A stretch of DNA of 64,000 bases from a virus, in IMG/VR virus record IMGVR_UViG_3300037882_002341, positions 62,001-126,000 of that record. One strand, given 5' to 3'. Below the pieces are notes generated by a model that was not told the origin of the DNA, made no database searches, and saw only the letters and a program-made list of their open reading frames with translations. A program made the translations under genes and the position numbers. Below are positions 38,730 to 48,558 of the stretch, in pieces. The stretch's first letter is position 1, and each line of letters opens with the position of its first letter.

Positions 38730-40037
38730 ATGAGTACTTTTAAACCAACAGTCAGAAGGATTTCTATTCGCCGTGGAGGAAGGATAGATTCCGAGAAGCT
38801 ATCCACATTTTTCGACCAGGTTGTAGATGACATGCTTGTCACTGCGGAGAACACCACGGACCTTTCTCTGCAGATTACAGATCAGGCAAAGGCCTCTCAC
38901 GATTCTGATAGAGATCTAAGACAAAGGATAGAACAACTCAGACAAGAGATAGAAGCCATGCGTACAAGAGACGCTGAAGACAATCTTAATCTTGTGTACC
39001 ATATCAGTATGCATGACTCTACCAAGTTCCAGTTCCTTTCCAATAGTACCTATGCCACAAGGGTGGCAGTTGACACCTTACTAGGAGAAGCAACTGTACC
39101 TATCAATGCAGCAGAACCGCGATTCTTTCAGATGTCTATTAATACCGGAGATGTTATACCCATAGAAGATCTATCCATTACTGTTACTGGTACTTTTGAC
39201 GCAGGTGATGAACAGGGTCTTATTAACCACGAATCCGGAGGCACAGTAAAAGCAGGCTCACCAGCAAGAGCGTTTAATGGGAACAATATCAGTAGATGGA
39301 TAAGAGAAGTATCCTATGATCTTTATAGCGATGTTACAGAAGTTATGTGTGAGCTGACAGTTGATCTTCCCGCAGGATCTGGTGGTGAGTCCAACGTGGT
39401 TTATATCGTACCGGCACCAGCCGGGGACGTAGATATCACTGGTGTATATATCTCACCAGATCTTGGTAATTCCTTTACGCTAGTCCCCAACTTCACAGCG
39501 GTATATGGGTCAGGTCCAAAGAGATGGATCTTCCCTGTTAAACAAGTGCAAAGATTAAAGATTAGATTAAGACAGAAGAACTGGATTGAGGAAGATGGGA
39601 AGAAGGTATTCAGATACGGGGCTCAAGAGATTGGATTACAGCTATTAGAGTGGGACAAGGTTTACAGTTCTTCCAATCCCATAAACCAGAACCATACGGT
39701 TGTATTAAAGCAAGATGCACCAGACGGGTATGGTTTTAACAAGCTCTCGAGCCTAAGCACATTCCCGATGTATACTCTTGAGGATGTCGGTGCCAGACAC
39801 ATACACATCAAGGCATCGACCGATGAGGACGGCACAGATATAATTTGGGACTCAGACCTTGACGCCAGACCTCAAGACACCTCAGGGTTCGATCCAAGCG
39901 AACCTATTGAAACAATATATTTCATTGTGACCCTAAACTATGTCCAAACATCAGGTGGGTCATCAAGCCCATTCTTTGTTGGAACAACCCCCGTGTTTAC
40001 TGGACTATCTTTCCAGGCTAATGTAGAGGCTCTCTAG
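38730..40037 (+). CDS. Tail protein with discoidin-like domain, paralogue 4
   Basis: A 435-aa protein. The Shine-Dalgarno GGAG lies within the end of the GIY-YIG gene. Residues about 1-90 are helical with a coiled-coil stretch (DLRQRIEQLRQEIEAM). Residues about 175-310 follow the discoidin-like plan of the paralogues: AFNGNNISRWIREV, then VMCELTVDLPAGSGG and RLKIRLRQKNW. The C-terminal part (IYFIVTLNYVQT and FVGTTPVFTGLSF) matches the companion gene at 34060. Probable baseplate-periphery or fibre-anchor protein. Confidence 0.65.
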   Translation: MSTFKPTVRRISIRRGGRIDSEKLSTFFDQVVDDMLVTAENTTDLSLQITDQAKASHDSDRDLRQRIEQLRQEIEAMRTRDAEDNLNLVYHISMHDSTKFQFLSNSTYATRVAVDTLLGEATVPINAAEPRFFQMSINTGDVIPIEDLSITVTGTFDAGDEQGLINHESGGTVKAGSPARAFNGNNISRWIREVSYDLYSDVTEVMCELTVDLPAGSGGESNVVYIVPAPAGDVDITGVYISPDLGNSFTLVPNFTAVYGSGPKRWIFPVKQVQRLKIRLRQKNWIEEDGKKVFRYGAQEIGLQLLEWDKVYSSSNPINQNHTVVLKQDAPDGYGFNKLSSLSTFPMYTLEDVGARHIHIKASTDEDGTDIIWDSDLDARPQDTSGFDPSEPIETIYFIVTLNYVQTSGGSSSPFFVGTTPVFTGLSFQANVEAL

Positions 40038-40038
40038 T

Positions 40039-40263
40039 ATGGCTATTCAAGATGAAGTTGATACTCTTAAGAAACAAGTTGTACACTTTCTTACCAGTGT
40101 GCAAATTCAAGCTCTCATTACCGCGCTGGGTACAACACACACAACACTAACCACAAACGTGGCAGCCAACACAGCAGATATTCTTGCCATCCTAACCACA
40201 CTCCAGAGCATAGCTGACCAGGTGGAAGATCACGAGACTAGGATAACGGCGCTAGAGGCATAG
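40039..40263 (+). CDS. Small coiled-coil tail protein
   Basis: A 74-aa protein that starts one base after the previous stop. Nearly the whole sequence fits heptad repeats (IQDEVDTLKKQV at the start, LQSIADQVEDHETRITALEA at the end), so it probably forms a trimeric or dimeric coiled coil. Short coiled-coil proteins next to fibre genes often act as a neck or trimerization segment. That role is inferred. Confidence 0.7.
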   Translation: MAIQDEVDTLKKQVVHFLTSVQIQALITALGTTHTTLTTNVAANTADILAILTTLQSIADQVEDHETRITALEA

Positions 40264-40264
40264 A

Positions 40265-42124
40265 ATGTCCAATGTTGAAACCTTCTCAACCATCATTAAA
40301 GATGGAGAAGAACTTACCAAGATAAACACCTGGCTGAATAAATTCAGAAAGGGTGAGTTGGTAAGGTTTCAATCACAAAGAGTTACTAGCGATTCCACTA
40401 AGCTTGTTCTAGAGGCACAGGACCACAAGAGACTTAGGATTCTCTCGTCTTGGCCACCTCACCAAAGTTATCTTGCCACAGGCAAGACCGTACCCTATAT
40501 AGATATTTACTTCACAGAGCCAGTGGATATCGATAGTCTCTATGGAGAGGTAACTCTCAATGAGACCGCCATAGCGGATGACAAGCTTGAATTGCTTGAC
40601 AACGACTACACCCTGAGGATAGATACCTCTGGGTTTACTATGACGACAGCGGGTCAATACGAGCTTATCCTAGGGGACGGTGTCCTTCACGCGAATGGAC
40701 TTTGGAAACTTCATGGTGAGAGAAAGGTTCTTTGGTCCACATCGGAACATGGAGGATCACGAGGAGGGGAAGATATAGTTGATATGGAGAAATCTATTCT
40801 TCATATCGCCAAGATTATTGTTGAAGGGCAGCACGATGAACAGAAGATGATTAAGGAGTTTTACAATATCTACTCAGTAGATCCCGACTGTATTGAGTAC
40901 ATGAATCTTACTTCTGGCTATCCAGAATATGACAAGACTATATTGTGGGTAGTATATTCTCATGGAAGTATCCCGTATGTAAAGTGTGTTAATCCAGAAT
41001 ATAAGAGTTGTTTCTTTCAGGATGGGGCGCCAGGGGAAGTAATAGTGGAGATAGGTTTAACAGAATCTATAGATGAAGATTCTCTTGAGGATCAGATAAC
41101 AGTAGATGGAACAATTGTTTCAGACTGGGATCTCACACAAGACAATAAACTGCTAACAGTTAGATTTACACCATCACAATATAAACATCATGTAGTTAAG
41201 ATTGCACAAATGAAGTCAGGAGACTTCCTTAGAACATGGCCATTTGCATTTTCATTTGTTATACATAAGATAACCGGCTCAGGCAATGCCGACACTGTAA
41301 CAACAGAAGCAATAAGTGATGATACTCTTGCGCATGTACTTTTAGCTCATGAGGTTTCCGGTAACCAAGTACCTTCCACAGATCCCGGTATTACATATAA
41401 CTCAGTCACCAATACGCTTACAACCACACTTAATGGCAATGCAACTAACGTAACCGGTGTTGTGGCCGTAGCTAATGGAGGTACCGGATCTGCCACGGTG
41501 GCCGGAGCAAAGGACGCTCTCAATATACCTTTTATAAGTACCGTACCATTAACTAATTCTGGATCACCGTACACACTTACATCTGCTGATGCATGCAAGT
41601 TCTATAAAGTGGACACCTCGTCTGGCAGCGTAACCATCAATCTCCCAGCTGGAAGCACAATGGTGGATGGAGATGTGATAGGTTTTATAAAAGTATCAGC
41701 CGCAAACTCTCTTATTATTGCCAGGGCGGGCTCGGACACCATCGACGGAGCCACCTCTCTAACCTACACCAATGAATACTCATCATGTATAATAGAATCT
41801 GGTGCAAATACACTGTGGTCTGTTGTATCCGAGTCCGCCGGTGCAGTAAAACCTCCTCTTAAGTTTGTTGCCGTAAATACAACAGCAGTACCAAACGAAG
41901 TTATAGTGGTTAATACTGGTGGCGGAGCCATAACAATAGATCTACCGGCATCGCCGGCAAACAGTGATACTGTTGAAATAAAAAGAAGTGGAGCTAACAC
42001 AGTAACAGTGGGTCGTAACGGAAAGAATATTGAAAACGTTGCCGCTGACGATTCAATAGGTTCAGATCTTGTCTCGTACCTTTACCGTTATGATTCGGAA
42101 AATGGTACATGGTGGAAATTCTAA
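40265..42124 (+). CDS. Tail fibre protein
   Basis: A 619-aa protein. The N-terminal half has Ig-like strand patterns of the bacterial Big_5/SbsA kind (PYIDIYFTEPVDIDSLYG, about 77-94, and a second copy near 260-310). From about residue 375 the sequence is a fibre-type repeat region with TTLNGNATNVTGVVAVANGG followed by TGSATVAGAKDAL, the motif typical of long phage fibres. The C-terminal 180 residues have two related segments with SVTINLPAGS and ITIDLPASP, each followed by a short strand set. It is probably a receptor-binding fibre whose tip lies at the C-terminus. The stop overlaps the next ATG (TAATG). Confidence 0.75.
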   Translation: MSNVETFSTIIKDGEELTKINTWLNKFRKGELVRFQSQRVTSDSTKLVLEAQDHKRLRILSSWPPHQSYLATGKTVPYIDIYFTEPVDIDSLYGEVTLNETAIADDKLELLDNDYTLRIDTSGFTMTTAGQYELILGDGVLHANGLWKLHGERKVLWSTSEHGGSRGGEDIVDMEKSILHIAKIIVEGQHDEQKMIKEFYNIYSVDPDCIEYMNLTSGYPEYDKTILWVVYSHGSIPYVKCVNPEYKSCFFQDGAPGEVIVEIGLTESIDEDSLEDQITVDGTIVSDWDLTQDNKLLTVRFTPSQYKHHVVKIAQMKSGDFLRTWPFAFSFVIHKITGSGNADTVTTEAISDDTLAHVLLAHEVSGNQVPSTDPGITYNSVTNTLTTTLNGNATNVTGVVAVANGGTGSATVAGAKDALNIPFISTVPLTNSGSPYTLTSADACKFYKVDTSSGSVTINLPAGSTMVDGDVIGFIKVSAANSLIIARAGSDTIDGATSLTYTNEYSSCIIESGANTLWSVVSESAGAVKPPLKFVAVNTTAVPNEVIVVNTGGGAITIDLPASPANSDTVEIKRSGANTVTVGRNGKNIENVAADDSIGSDLVSYLYRYDSENGTWWKF

Positions 42125-42585
42125 TGAGTCATCATCCTCCTACAGCTATCCCATATCTCTTAACCATGTGTTCTCAAACCACAACGGGAGATACAACAAC
42201 GCTCCTTCATGGACTCTGCCCTAAGCTTTCAGGAGAAGTCACCGAGTACCTAGATGGCACAGGTGACTTCTCGGTCCCTTCTCATCCACCTGTAAGCGGA
42301 AGCGAGTTAACGGGATCTATTCTGGCACCGGGCCTAATCGGCATCGCATCTGACCAAGCCTGTTCGGGAAACGACACAAGACTATCTGATGCCCGTTCCC
42401 CTGTCTCACACGCTGCTTCTCATAAAACAGGGGGCTCAGATCCTCTTAAGCTTAATGAACTTACTACACCTACAGCATCTGTTGATTTTGGCAATCAAGA
42501 GGCTTTGGGTTTTAGATTAGAAAATAGAGTCACAGATCCATTAACACCTAGTGTTGGTCAAATCTGGTTAAGGACCGATCTATAA
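42124..42585 (+). CDS. Tail fibre-associated protein
   Basis: A 153-aa protein when started at the ATG at 42124, which makes a TAATG overlap; an in-frame ATG at 42109 is also open but would sit deeper in the fibre gene. The sequence has the phage-fibre signature HAASHKTGGSDPL (about residues 97-109) and ends in a strand followed by VGQIWLRTDL, a pattern seen at fibre C-termini. It is probably a fibre segment or collar protein that works with its neighbours. Confidence 0.7.
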   Translation: MSHHPPTAIPYLLTMCSQTTTGDTTTLLHGLCPKLSGEVTEYLDGTGDFSVPSHPPVSGSELTGSILAPGLIGIASDQACSGNDTRLSDARSPVSHAASHKTGGSDPLKLNELTTPTASVDFGNQEALGFRLENRVTDPLTPSVGQIWLRTDL

Positions 42586-43247
42586 TGACCCTCCCAAATG
42601 ATGGTATTCTTGTAACCCCAGGTTCTGGTGCGACAGTAGCTACACATCTTGTTGGTACCAAAGAGTACCAAACAATGATGCAAGCAGATAGCAGTGGTCA
42701 CATAATGGGATCACTTGAGACATATTTCTACTCAACTCCAGCCGCAGCAGTAGGAGCAGATAAACTATATCTAGATCTATTCAATGGTGTTGGTTCAGGT
42801 AAGGTTATTGGTATTAGAGGTATTTGGGCTATACCAAAGACAGACGTAGCTGTAACAGGAGCACTAGCTATTCGTGTTGATCTATATAGGACATCGGCTG
42901 TAGGTACGGGGGGTACAGCAGCGGCTTATAAGAGTGCGACCCGTGACGTTGCCGGAGGATGCATTACGCCCTCGGACACAGCCAATTCAACCTTACCATC
43001 ACAAATAACAGCCAGACATCTCCCATCCGGAGGAGCAACAATATCAGAATGGATCTTCCCCGCTTTCTTGATAGGGGAAGAAACAGCCACATCAATGGCC
43101 TATTTGACACAATATCAAAATCTTATGCCTTGTCTAATGTCTGTACAAAAATGGACCATCAGAGAGGGGCAAGGCCTACTCTTAAAACAGGGGTCTGTGG
43201 CTTCCGTCGGAAACGTAATGTTCTTAATAGCTTTTACACTAGAGTAA
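42585..43247 (+). CDS. Tail-fibre-region structural protein, unknown family
   Basis: A 220-aa protein starting at a TAATG junction. It is Gly/Ala/Thr-rich and beta-prone, with a motif YLDLFNGVGSGKVIGIRGIW (about 65-84) and a C-terminal strand VGNVMFLIAFTLE. No enzyme motif is visible. This kind of sequence is common among phage structural proteins next to fibres. It could decorate the fibre or the capsid. Confidence 0.6.
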   Translation: MTLPNDGILVTPGSGATVATHLVGTKEYQTMMQADSSGHIMGSLETYFYSTPAAAVGADKLYLDLFNGVGSGKVIGIRGIWAIPKTDVAVTGALAIRVDLYRTSAVGTGGTAAAYKSATRDVAGGCITPSDTANSTLPSQITARHLPSGGATISEWIFPAFLIGEETATSMAYLTQYQNLMPCLMSVQKWTIREGQGLLLKQGSVASVGNVMFLIAFTLE

Positions 43248-43250
43248 AAT

Positions 43251-43514
43251 ATGAGTTTACTTTTACTTCTTAAAAGTAGCGGCCCTAGTTTTCCCGTACA
43301 GTACTCTGGTTTAAGAGCCTATTTTCAAGGTTCAGTTAAAGAACTGTGTTTAGTAATTGAGGATGATGCGCCACCAGGAATAGGCGGGGTGCCAATAATA
43401 AATAAGAATGGTATACTCTACGCTATCTATCTGGTGGAAGCTGACGATCCCAACGCCAGCCCCATTAGAATTAGAACAACCTTAGGTACTAAGGCTATAC
43501 GACTTAAGACATGA
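43251..43514 (+). CDS. Small fibre-region protein
   Basis: An 87-aa protein. The N-terminal MSLLLLLKSSG is short and hydrophobic. The remainder contains GLRAYFQGSVKELCLV and AIYLVEADDPNASPIRIRT, which are beta-prone. No family is recognised. It is the last gene before a small gap that contains a likely promoter; its TGA stop overlaps that element. Confidence 0.6.
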   Translation: MSLLLLLKSSGPSFPVQYSGLRAYFQGSVKELCLVIEDDAPPGIGGVPIINKNGILYAIYLVEADDPNASPIRIRTTLGTKAIRLKT

Positions 43515-43520
43515 TATAAT
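43512..43520 (+). promoter_or_regulatory. Extended -10 promoter element (TGATATAAT)
   Basis: TGATATAAT is a perfect extended -10 element (TGnTATAAT), lying in the only gap of more than 30 bases in this part of the + operon. No matching -35 is evident, as expected for extended -10 promoters. The 1668-aa gene starts 32 bases later behind a GGAG Shine-Dalgarno sequence. It would let the fibre genes be transcribed separately from the upstream baseplate operon. Confidence 0.5.
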
Positions 43521-43551
43521 CTAGCTTACTTTATCTCCGGAGAAAAATAGC

Positions 43552-46500
43552 ATGGCCAATGGCAATCCTCTGTCTGTAACCATTTTAGCCTCAGGTATTG
43601 AGGCTGAAATTGAATTTGAGTCCGATGGAGCCATGGGGCTCAATGGTACCTATCTTTTTGATACAGCGGGTGGTGTATCAACATTTGATGCTAAGCCCGT
43701 TCTCACAAGCTGGGCTTCTGCCAAAATAGTATTTACTGTCACATCTGAATCCTATGATGATCTCGGAGCTCTTACCACAGCAGTCAGGACAGTAAGAGGC
43801 ACCAGGGCCAGGATGAAGGCTTACCCCAATAATGCCACAGCTGAAGAGAGGCTAAACGGAACCAATGTTATTGTTACGATAACCCTAGACGAGCCTATTT
43901 ATAATGATGATAAGAATGGTGGAGCAGGAACATCCGGGGTCAATCCTACGGTAACACTTCTTTCTGGTGTTTATACCCAAAACTCTATAGCATCTACATC
44001 GGTCTCTGGTTTCGCGGTAACCAATAACTCAACCCTTGATTATCCAAAGACCTTTGGTCGCTTTGCAAGCATCCCATTCGAGAATATCACGGGTCCATTT
44101 AACGTAGAAGCCCTGTGTGTAAACTTCTTTGCACGTGAAGGTAGACCATGTAGGGTTGTTAAGTTTGTTGCAAGTGACGGAACAAACACCGAGACCGTTC
44201 TTGTTACAGCTATGACAAAATCATCCTATGATGATACACCGCTTTACGTAGCAACTTTTAACACAGGAGACTTCACGGCAGCCAGTGTACTTACCGTTGA
44301 TATCACTGCCTACCCATGGTTTGGTGATGCCGACTCTGTGTTTGACACCACAGGCATCCCAATGCCAAGCCTAAGTCCCACCTCCCTAACACTACTGTGT
44401 GAATATCCTATAACCTACGCATCAGTTGACTGGAATAGCGATATTCTAGGTAGCTTGACAAGTGGTGTTTTCGTAGACCGCGAGTCTCTTACACAAGCCG
44501 GTTCAAGTGCCACGGCCATAGCCGTGGGCTCAGGAGTGATTGGTTCAGGAGGGGTGCTACAGGTCTGTGAGGTTTCTACCTCACCAGCTCCTACGAGCAC
44601 AGGTGTTTGGACAGGCGTAACAAGCGGAGCCACATTTACACCTACAAGTGTACCAACCGCAAAGGGCAGTGACACAACAGGTGCCGCTGCATCTACAGAG
44701 GCAGCTGCACTTCTTACACCATGTCGTTCTACAAGAGCCGCCATTAACAAGATAAAGACTTATAACAACACCAACTACGCTAGAAACAACGCAGACGGAG
44801 GTCATGTTGTAATCAAAGCGGGAGATGGCCCATGCGGCGCAGATGTTACAACCACCGCTGGAACCACAACAAGTGGTGCAGTAACCATACTTCCAGCTAC
44901 GGGAGTTCTGAAATCAGAAGTTAGGTTTAAGAGAGTTGGAACAGCAGATAATAGCAATGGTGTAAACCATATTATCTTTAAGAGCGTAATTGCAAAGTCA
45001 AGCAGCGCCAACCTAACCGTACTAAGAGGCGCCTTGTATGGTCTCTTTGATGATGTAGAGATGCAGGGTCACTCGAGAAGTGCCTCTAACCATATGTTAA
45101 GAGCCTTCCAGTATTACTGGTTCAAGGGCTGCAGTATAACCACGTCTCCACATGGATATGGCCTTCACGGAGGAGCCTCACCGAACCACGCCATATTGGT
45201 TCGTAATTGCACAGGCACAGATCTAGATACAGCTTTCCTAAGAGAGTCTCTCTGGAATATCAATGTGACCTTTACCGATACAGCAACAGGTTCACCACCA
45301 GACTATGTTGATTTCGTTACAGAGAGAGAAGATACCTGTGTCTATAGAGCATATGGTTGGAAGTGCCGCGGTACATTCTGGTCTGGTCAAAGCAATCGCC
45401 GTCTTATTGCCAATGTCATGTGGGAGTATGTAGGGGATTCCACAACAAAAGCCTTTGGTCAGTTCAGTGATGCGAATATTACAGATGCTCTCTTCTGGCA
45501 TAATACAGGCGCTGGACAGCGCTGGAACGTGCTACAAAACACAGCTCCAAACAATACTATCACAGGATTCTCTTCGAAGTTCTCTGCGCATTACTACAAT
45601 GCTCATAAACACGACGTGTTCGCCTCCGACGGTACCTTGATAGGTTGGTGGTGGACAATGTATGGAGTTGGTTGCATGGGCGTTGTGTCTATTAAAGACA
45701 CATTCCCACCAGCCTATGGTGGTATTAACTTCGATGATAATGTGAGTTATGCCAGCATCTGGGAGGATGCTCAGTTCAACTCTGGAGACACACCGGATCC
45801 CAACGGAGCCGGAGACGGTGATTACACACCTGTGGAGGATGGACCTCTAGCCGATAAGATCCCAGCGGGCTTTGCGGTGCTACCATATGATATTAATGGA
45901 GTGGTAATTCCAAACGATGGTACTGGATATGCCGGAGCTATAGCATTTGGCACAGCAATAATACTTCCTCCAGATATATCTTATACATCACCACAAGTTC
46001 TTATTCAAAACGTATTTGCATCCATTACACCAACCAATCTTGGTGATGCCATCCCTCCGGGTGGCTGGGTTGTAACAACAGGCACTTTGCCAACAGGACT
46101 TACGATCAACGCAGACACAGGGGTGATATCTGGAACTCCTACCGTTCAGGGTACCTCTCAGGTAACAATTACTGCAACTAATACAGCGGGATTTGATACG
46201 GCTGTTATTGATTTTGATATTGATCCACCCGCGATACCAGCGCCAAATATCAGCTATACAACACCACAGAATCTCACCGAAGACACACCTGTATCTCCAA
46301 TCAACCCAACCAACACGGGTGGTGCTGTGCCCGTAGGTGGCTATACCATTAACGCAGGATCTCTTCCAACGGGTCTAGCTCTAGATGCAGACACAGGTTC
46401 TATTACAGGAACACCTACACTAAATGGCACATACCAAGCAACCATTAGGGCCACAAACTCTGGTGGTTCAGACGACTTCGTAATAGACTTCAACGTAGCC

Positions 46501-48558
46501 CTTGCTCTACCAAATATCACATACTCAACACCACAAGTAATAACTGTAAACTCAGCCTATTCTACGGATCCAACAAATATAGGCGGAGACATTCCCAATG
46601 CTGGTTGGTCTGTGTTATCCGGAAGCTTACCTACAGGGTTAATACTCAACGTAGACACAGGTACCATTTCGGGTACACCAACAGTACAAGGAGACTTTAC
46701 TCCAACCATTCGAGCAACCAATGCCACAGGATCAGATGACTTCGCAATAGAATTCACAGTCTCTGCCACCTATACACCTCCAGTCCTTGTTGAGGGCACT
46801 GGTTGGCTTGGTTCAACTACAAACCCAGGACAAATAGGCTCGGGACCAGGAGCAACATCTATAGCAATAGCTAGATGGAACGTTGTTCAATGGCTAACCA
46901 TAGACTCATCTCTACGTATTGGTTTAATGGCATTCCATAGAAATAAAATTGAGAGAGTGGAGTTCTCAATAGACGATGGTCCATGGGCCACGGTTTATGA
47001 GCCCACCATTAATCCAGTAACTAATGTACCGGAATATGAAGTTGTTATTGATCCAGCAACTATGTCAGACGCCTTCCGTGAGATCAGAGCTATTGTTTAT
47101 CCTGTGATAGGCACCACACGTACCCTTCAGGGAGCCGTACCTGTTCAGAACGGAGCCCATGATGAAACGGGATTGTGGATTACCACAAACAACTCTGGCA
47201 CGTTTGATAACGTAATAATCTACTGTGATATAGTAAATGGCAATGACACTACAGGCACAGGCAGTAGTGGCAATCCTTATAAAACCATTCAAAAGGCGCA
47301 GCAATCTGTTCCACAGATTGCTAATGCTTCTACACCAACAGGTGCAGCGGACAATTCAACAATAAGACTTAGAGCTGGTACTTATGCTGGTGGCTACAGT
47401 GGTACGACAAAGCCCAACACTCTTAATGGATGGATGACCATCGAAGCAGATGCAGCATCCGGTGCCACAAAGGCCAATGTCATTATTGATACAGTAGTCA
47501 ACGCAACTAGAACAAGATTGACTAGATGGCGTGATGTCCACTTCAAGCTTGGTCAGCCAAACAACTGGTCAATAGCATCTATATCTGCTAGTAATCAATC
47601 ACTATGGTTGGATGATTGCAAGATTGAAGGAGCTTTTGAGCCTTCGGCCCAGGCAGTCCCAGGAAACTCGGTTATCTCTTCGTCGGGTAACTGGAGACAG
47701 GTATATGTAACGGACTCAGAGATATTCAACTGCAGCGAGGGATATAACGGATACCATCTCGTAAGAGATTCATCTGCGCACCACCTGGTTTCAGATGCCT
47801 TCAGTAATTGCAGAATGGTAGTTAAGAGTGACGCGTTCTCTAATAGAGGATTTGGCTCAGGGGTCCATCCTGACGTATACCAGATCTCAGGCCCCTCAAC
47901 TCACATACGCAGAAACTGTATCCTATACGGCGTAAGATCATGGGATATTCCACACCAGGGTCTCTTCCACGATGACATTCAGAAGGTGGAAGATTTTGCT
48001 GCCGTGAATTGTCAATTCGCTAGACCTTGGGGAGACGCACTTCCTTCGGGTGGCGAAAGGTGTCAGTTCCTAATACCAGCAGAACACTACGTGATATGGT
48101 ATTGCACCTTTGCGCACTATGAGTTTACCTTTGGACAATTGTTCTGGGGCAACGCAACAAATATATCCATGCGTCGTTGCCATGCTGGGTACCCAGTAAT
48201 AGGTGGCACCTGGGCCACAGCCCTAACTGCCCTTAATGCCCTAGATATAGGAGACCTAACCTGGGAGATCACCAATCCAAGCGGAGCCAATCCCGGTTCA
48301 CCAAGTGACACCATAGGTGATCCTCTCTTCCTTGATCCGGTTATGTATAATTTCCATCCAGACCCCACCTCTGAATTGGTTGGAAGAGTAATTGGAACAG
48401 GAACCCCACTCTGGCCATACGATTACGATAATGTAATTAGAGGAGTTCCTGATACTATAGGTGCATATTATGTTGCCAGCGCTACTTCTGGAACACAACT
48501 ATCTATAGTTCTAGTAGCAGTTAATGGCACAGCTGTGTTTCTAACAACTGGTGGTTAA
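43552..48558 (+). CDS. Giant tail fibre or spike with tandem Ig-like domains and beta-helix
   Basis: A 1668-aa protein behind a clear Shine-Dalgarno sequence (CGGAG). The N-terminal 800 residues are beta-rich, with a segment (about 450-730) that looks like a beta-helix or jelly roll. Residues about 806-1071 hold three tandem He_PIG-like Ig domains, each with the pattern SLPTGL.L...TG.I.GTPT. The C-terminal 500 residues begin a second beta-helix-like region with IYCDIVNGNDTTGTGSSGNPYKTIQKA, quoted here only in part (NPYKTIQKAQ), typical of pectate-lyase-fold proteins. It is probably the main receptor-binding or glycan-degrading spike. Catalytic residues are not identified. Confidence 0.75.
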   Translation: MANGNPLSVTILASGIEAEIEFESDGAMGLNGTYLFDTAGGVSTFDAKPVLTSWASAKIVFTVTSESYDDLGALTTAVRTVRGTRARMKAYPNNATAEERLNGTNVIVTITLDEPIYNDDKNGGAGTSGVNPTVTLLSGVYTQNSIASTSVSGFAVTNNSTLDYPKTFGRFASIPFENITGPFNVEALCVNFFAREGRPCRVVKFVASDGTNTETVLVTAMTKSSYDDTPLYVATFNTGDFTAASVLTVDITAYPWFGDADSVFDTTGIPMPSLSPTSLTLLCEYPITYASVDWNSDILGSLTSGVFVDRESLTQAGSSATAIAVGSGVIGSGGVLQVCEVSTSPAPTSTGVWTGVTSGATFTPTSVPTAKGSDTTGAAASTEAAALLTPCRSTRAAINKIKTYNNTNYARNNADGGHVVIKAGDGPCGADVTTTAGTTTSGAVTILPATGVLKSEVRFKRVGTADNSNGVNHIIFKSVIAKSSSANLTVLRGALYGLFDDVEMQGHSRSASNHMLRAFQYYWFKGCSITTSPHGYGLHGGASPNHAILVRNCTGTDLDTAFLRESLWNINVTFTDTATGSPPDYVDFVTEREDTCVYRAYGWKCRGTFWSGQSNRRLIANVMWEYVGDSTTKAFGQFSDANITDALFWHNTGAGQRWNVLQNTAPNNTITGFSSKFSAHYYNAHKHDVFASDGTLIGWWWTMYGVGCMGVVSIKDTFPPAYGGINFDDNVSYASIWEDAQFNSGDTPDPNGAGDGDYTPVEDGPLADKIPAGFAVLPYDINGVVIPNDGTGYAGAIAFGTAIILPPDISYTSPQVLIQNVFASITPTNLGDAIPPGGWVVTTGTLPTGLTINADTGVISGTPTVQGTSQVTITATNTAGFDTAVIDFDIDPPAIPAPNISYTTPQNLTEDTPVSPINPTNTGGAVPVGGYTINAGSLPTGLALDADTGSITGTPTLNGTYQATIRATNSGGSDDFVIDFNVALALPNITYSTPQVITVNSAYSTDPTNIGGDIPNAGWSVLSGSLPTGLILNVDTGTISGTPTVQGDFTPTIRATNATGSDDFAIEFTVSATYTPPVLVEGTGWLGSTTNPGQIGSGPGATSIAIARWNVVQWLTIDSSLRIGLMAFHRNKIERVEFSIDDGPWATVYEPTINPVTNVPEYEVVIDPATMSDAFREIRAIVYPVIGTTRTLQGAVPVQNGAHDETGLWITTNNSGTFDNVIIYCDIVNGNDTTGTGSSGNPYKTIQKAQQSVPQIANASTPTGAADNSTIRLRAGTYAGGYSGTTKPNTLNGWMTIEADAASGATKANVIIDTVVNATRTRLTRWRDVHFKLGQPNNWSIASISASNQSLWLDDCKIEGAFEPSAQAVPGNSVISSSGNWRQVYVTDSEIFNCSEGYNGYHLVRDSSAHHLVSDAFSNCRMVVKSDAFSNRGFGSGVHPDVYQISGPSTHIRRNCILYGVRSWDIPHQGLFHDDIQKVEDFAAVNCQFARPWGDALPSGGERCQFLIPAEHYVIWYCTFAHYEFTFGQLFWGNATNISMRRCHAGYPVIGGTWATALTALNALDIGDLTWEITNPSGANPGSPSDTIGDPLFLDPVMYNFHPDPTSELVGRVIGTGTPLWPYDYDNVIRGVPDTIGAYYVASATSGTQLSIVLVAVNGTAVFLTTGG
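45967..46764 (+). repeat. Three tandem He_PIG-type Ig-like repeats
   Basis: Three consecutive units of about 88-90 codons, each opening with a NISYTTPQ-like strand and containing LPTGL, DTG.I.GTPT and a closing IRATN strand. The DNA is clearly diverged between units, so the array is old. Confidence 0.85.

Noticed and set aside
42959-43273. A 104-codon + frame within the 220-aa fibre-region gene
   Set aside because: It is a shadow frame with no Shine-Dalgarno sequence and overlaps the next gene start.
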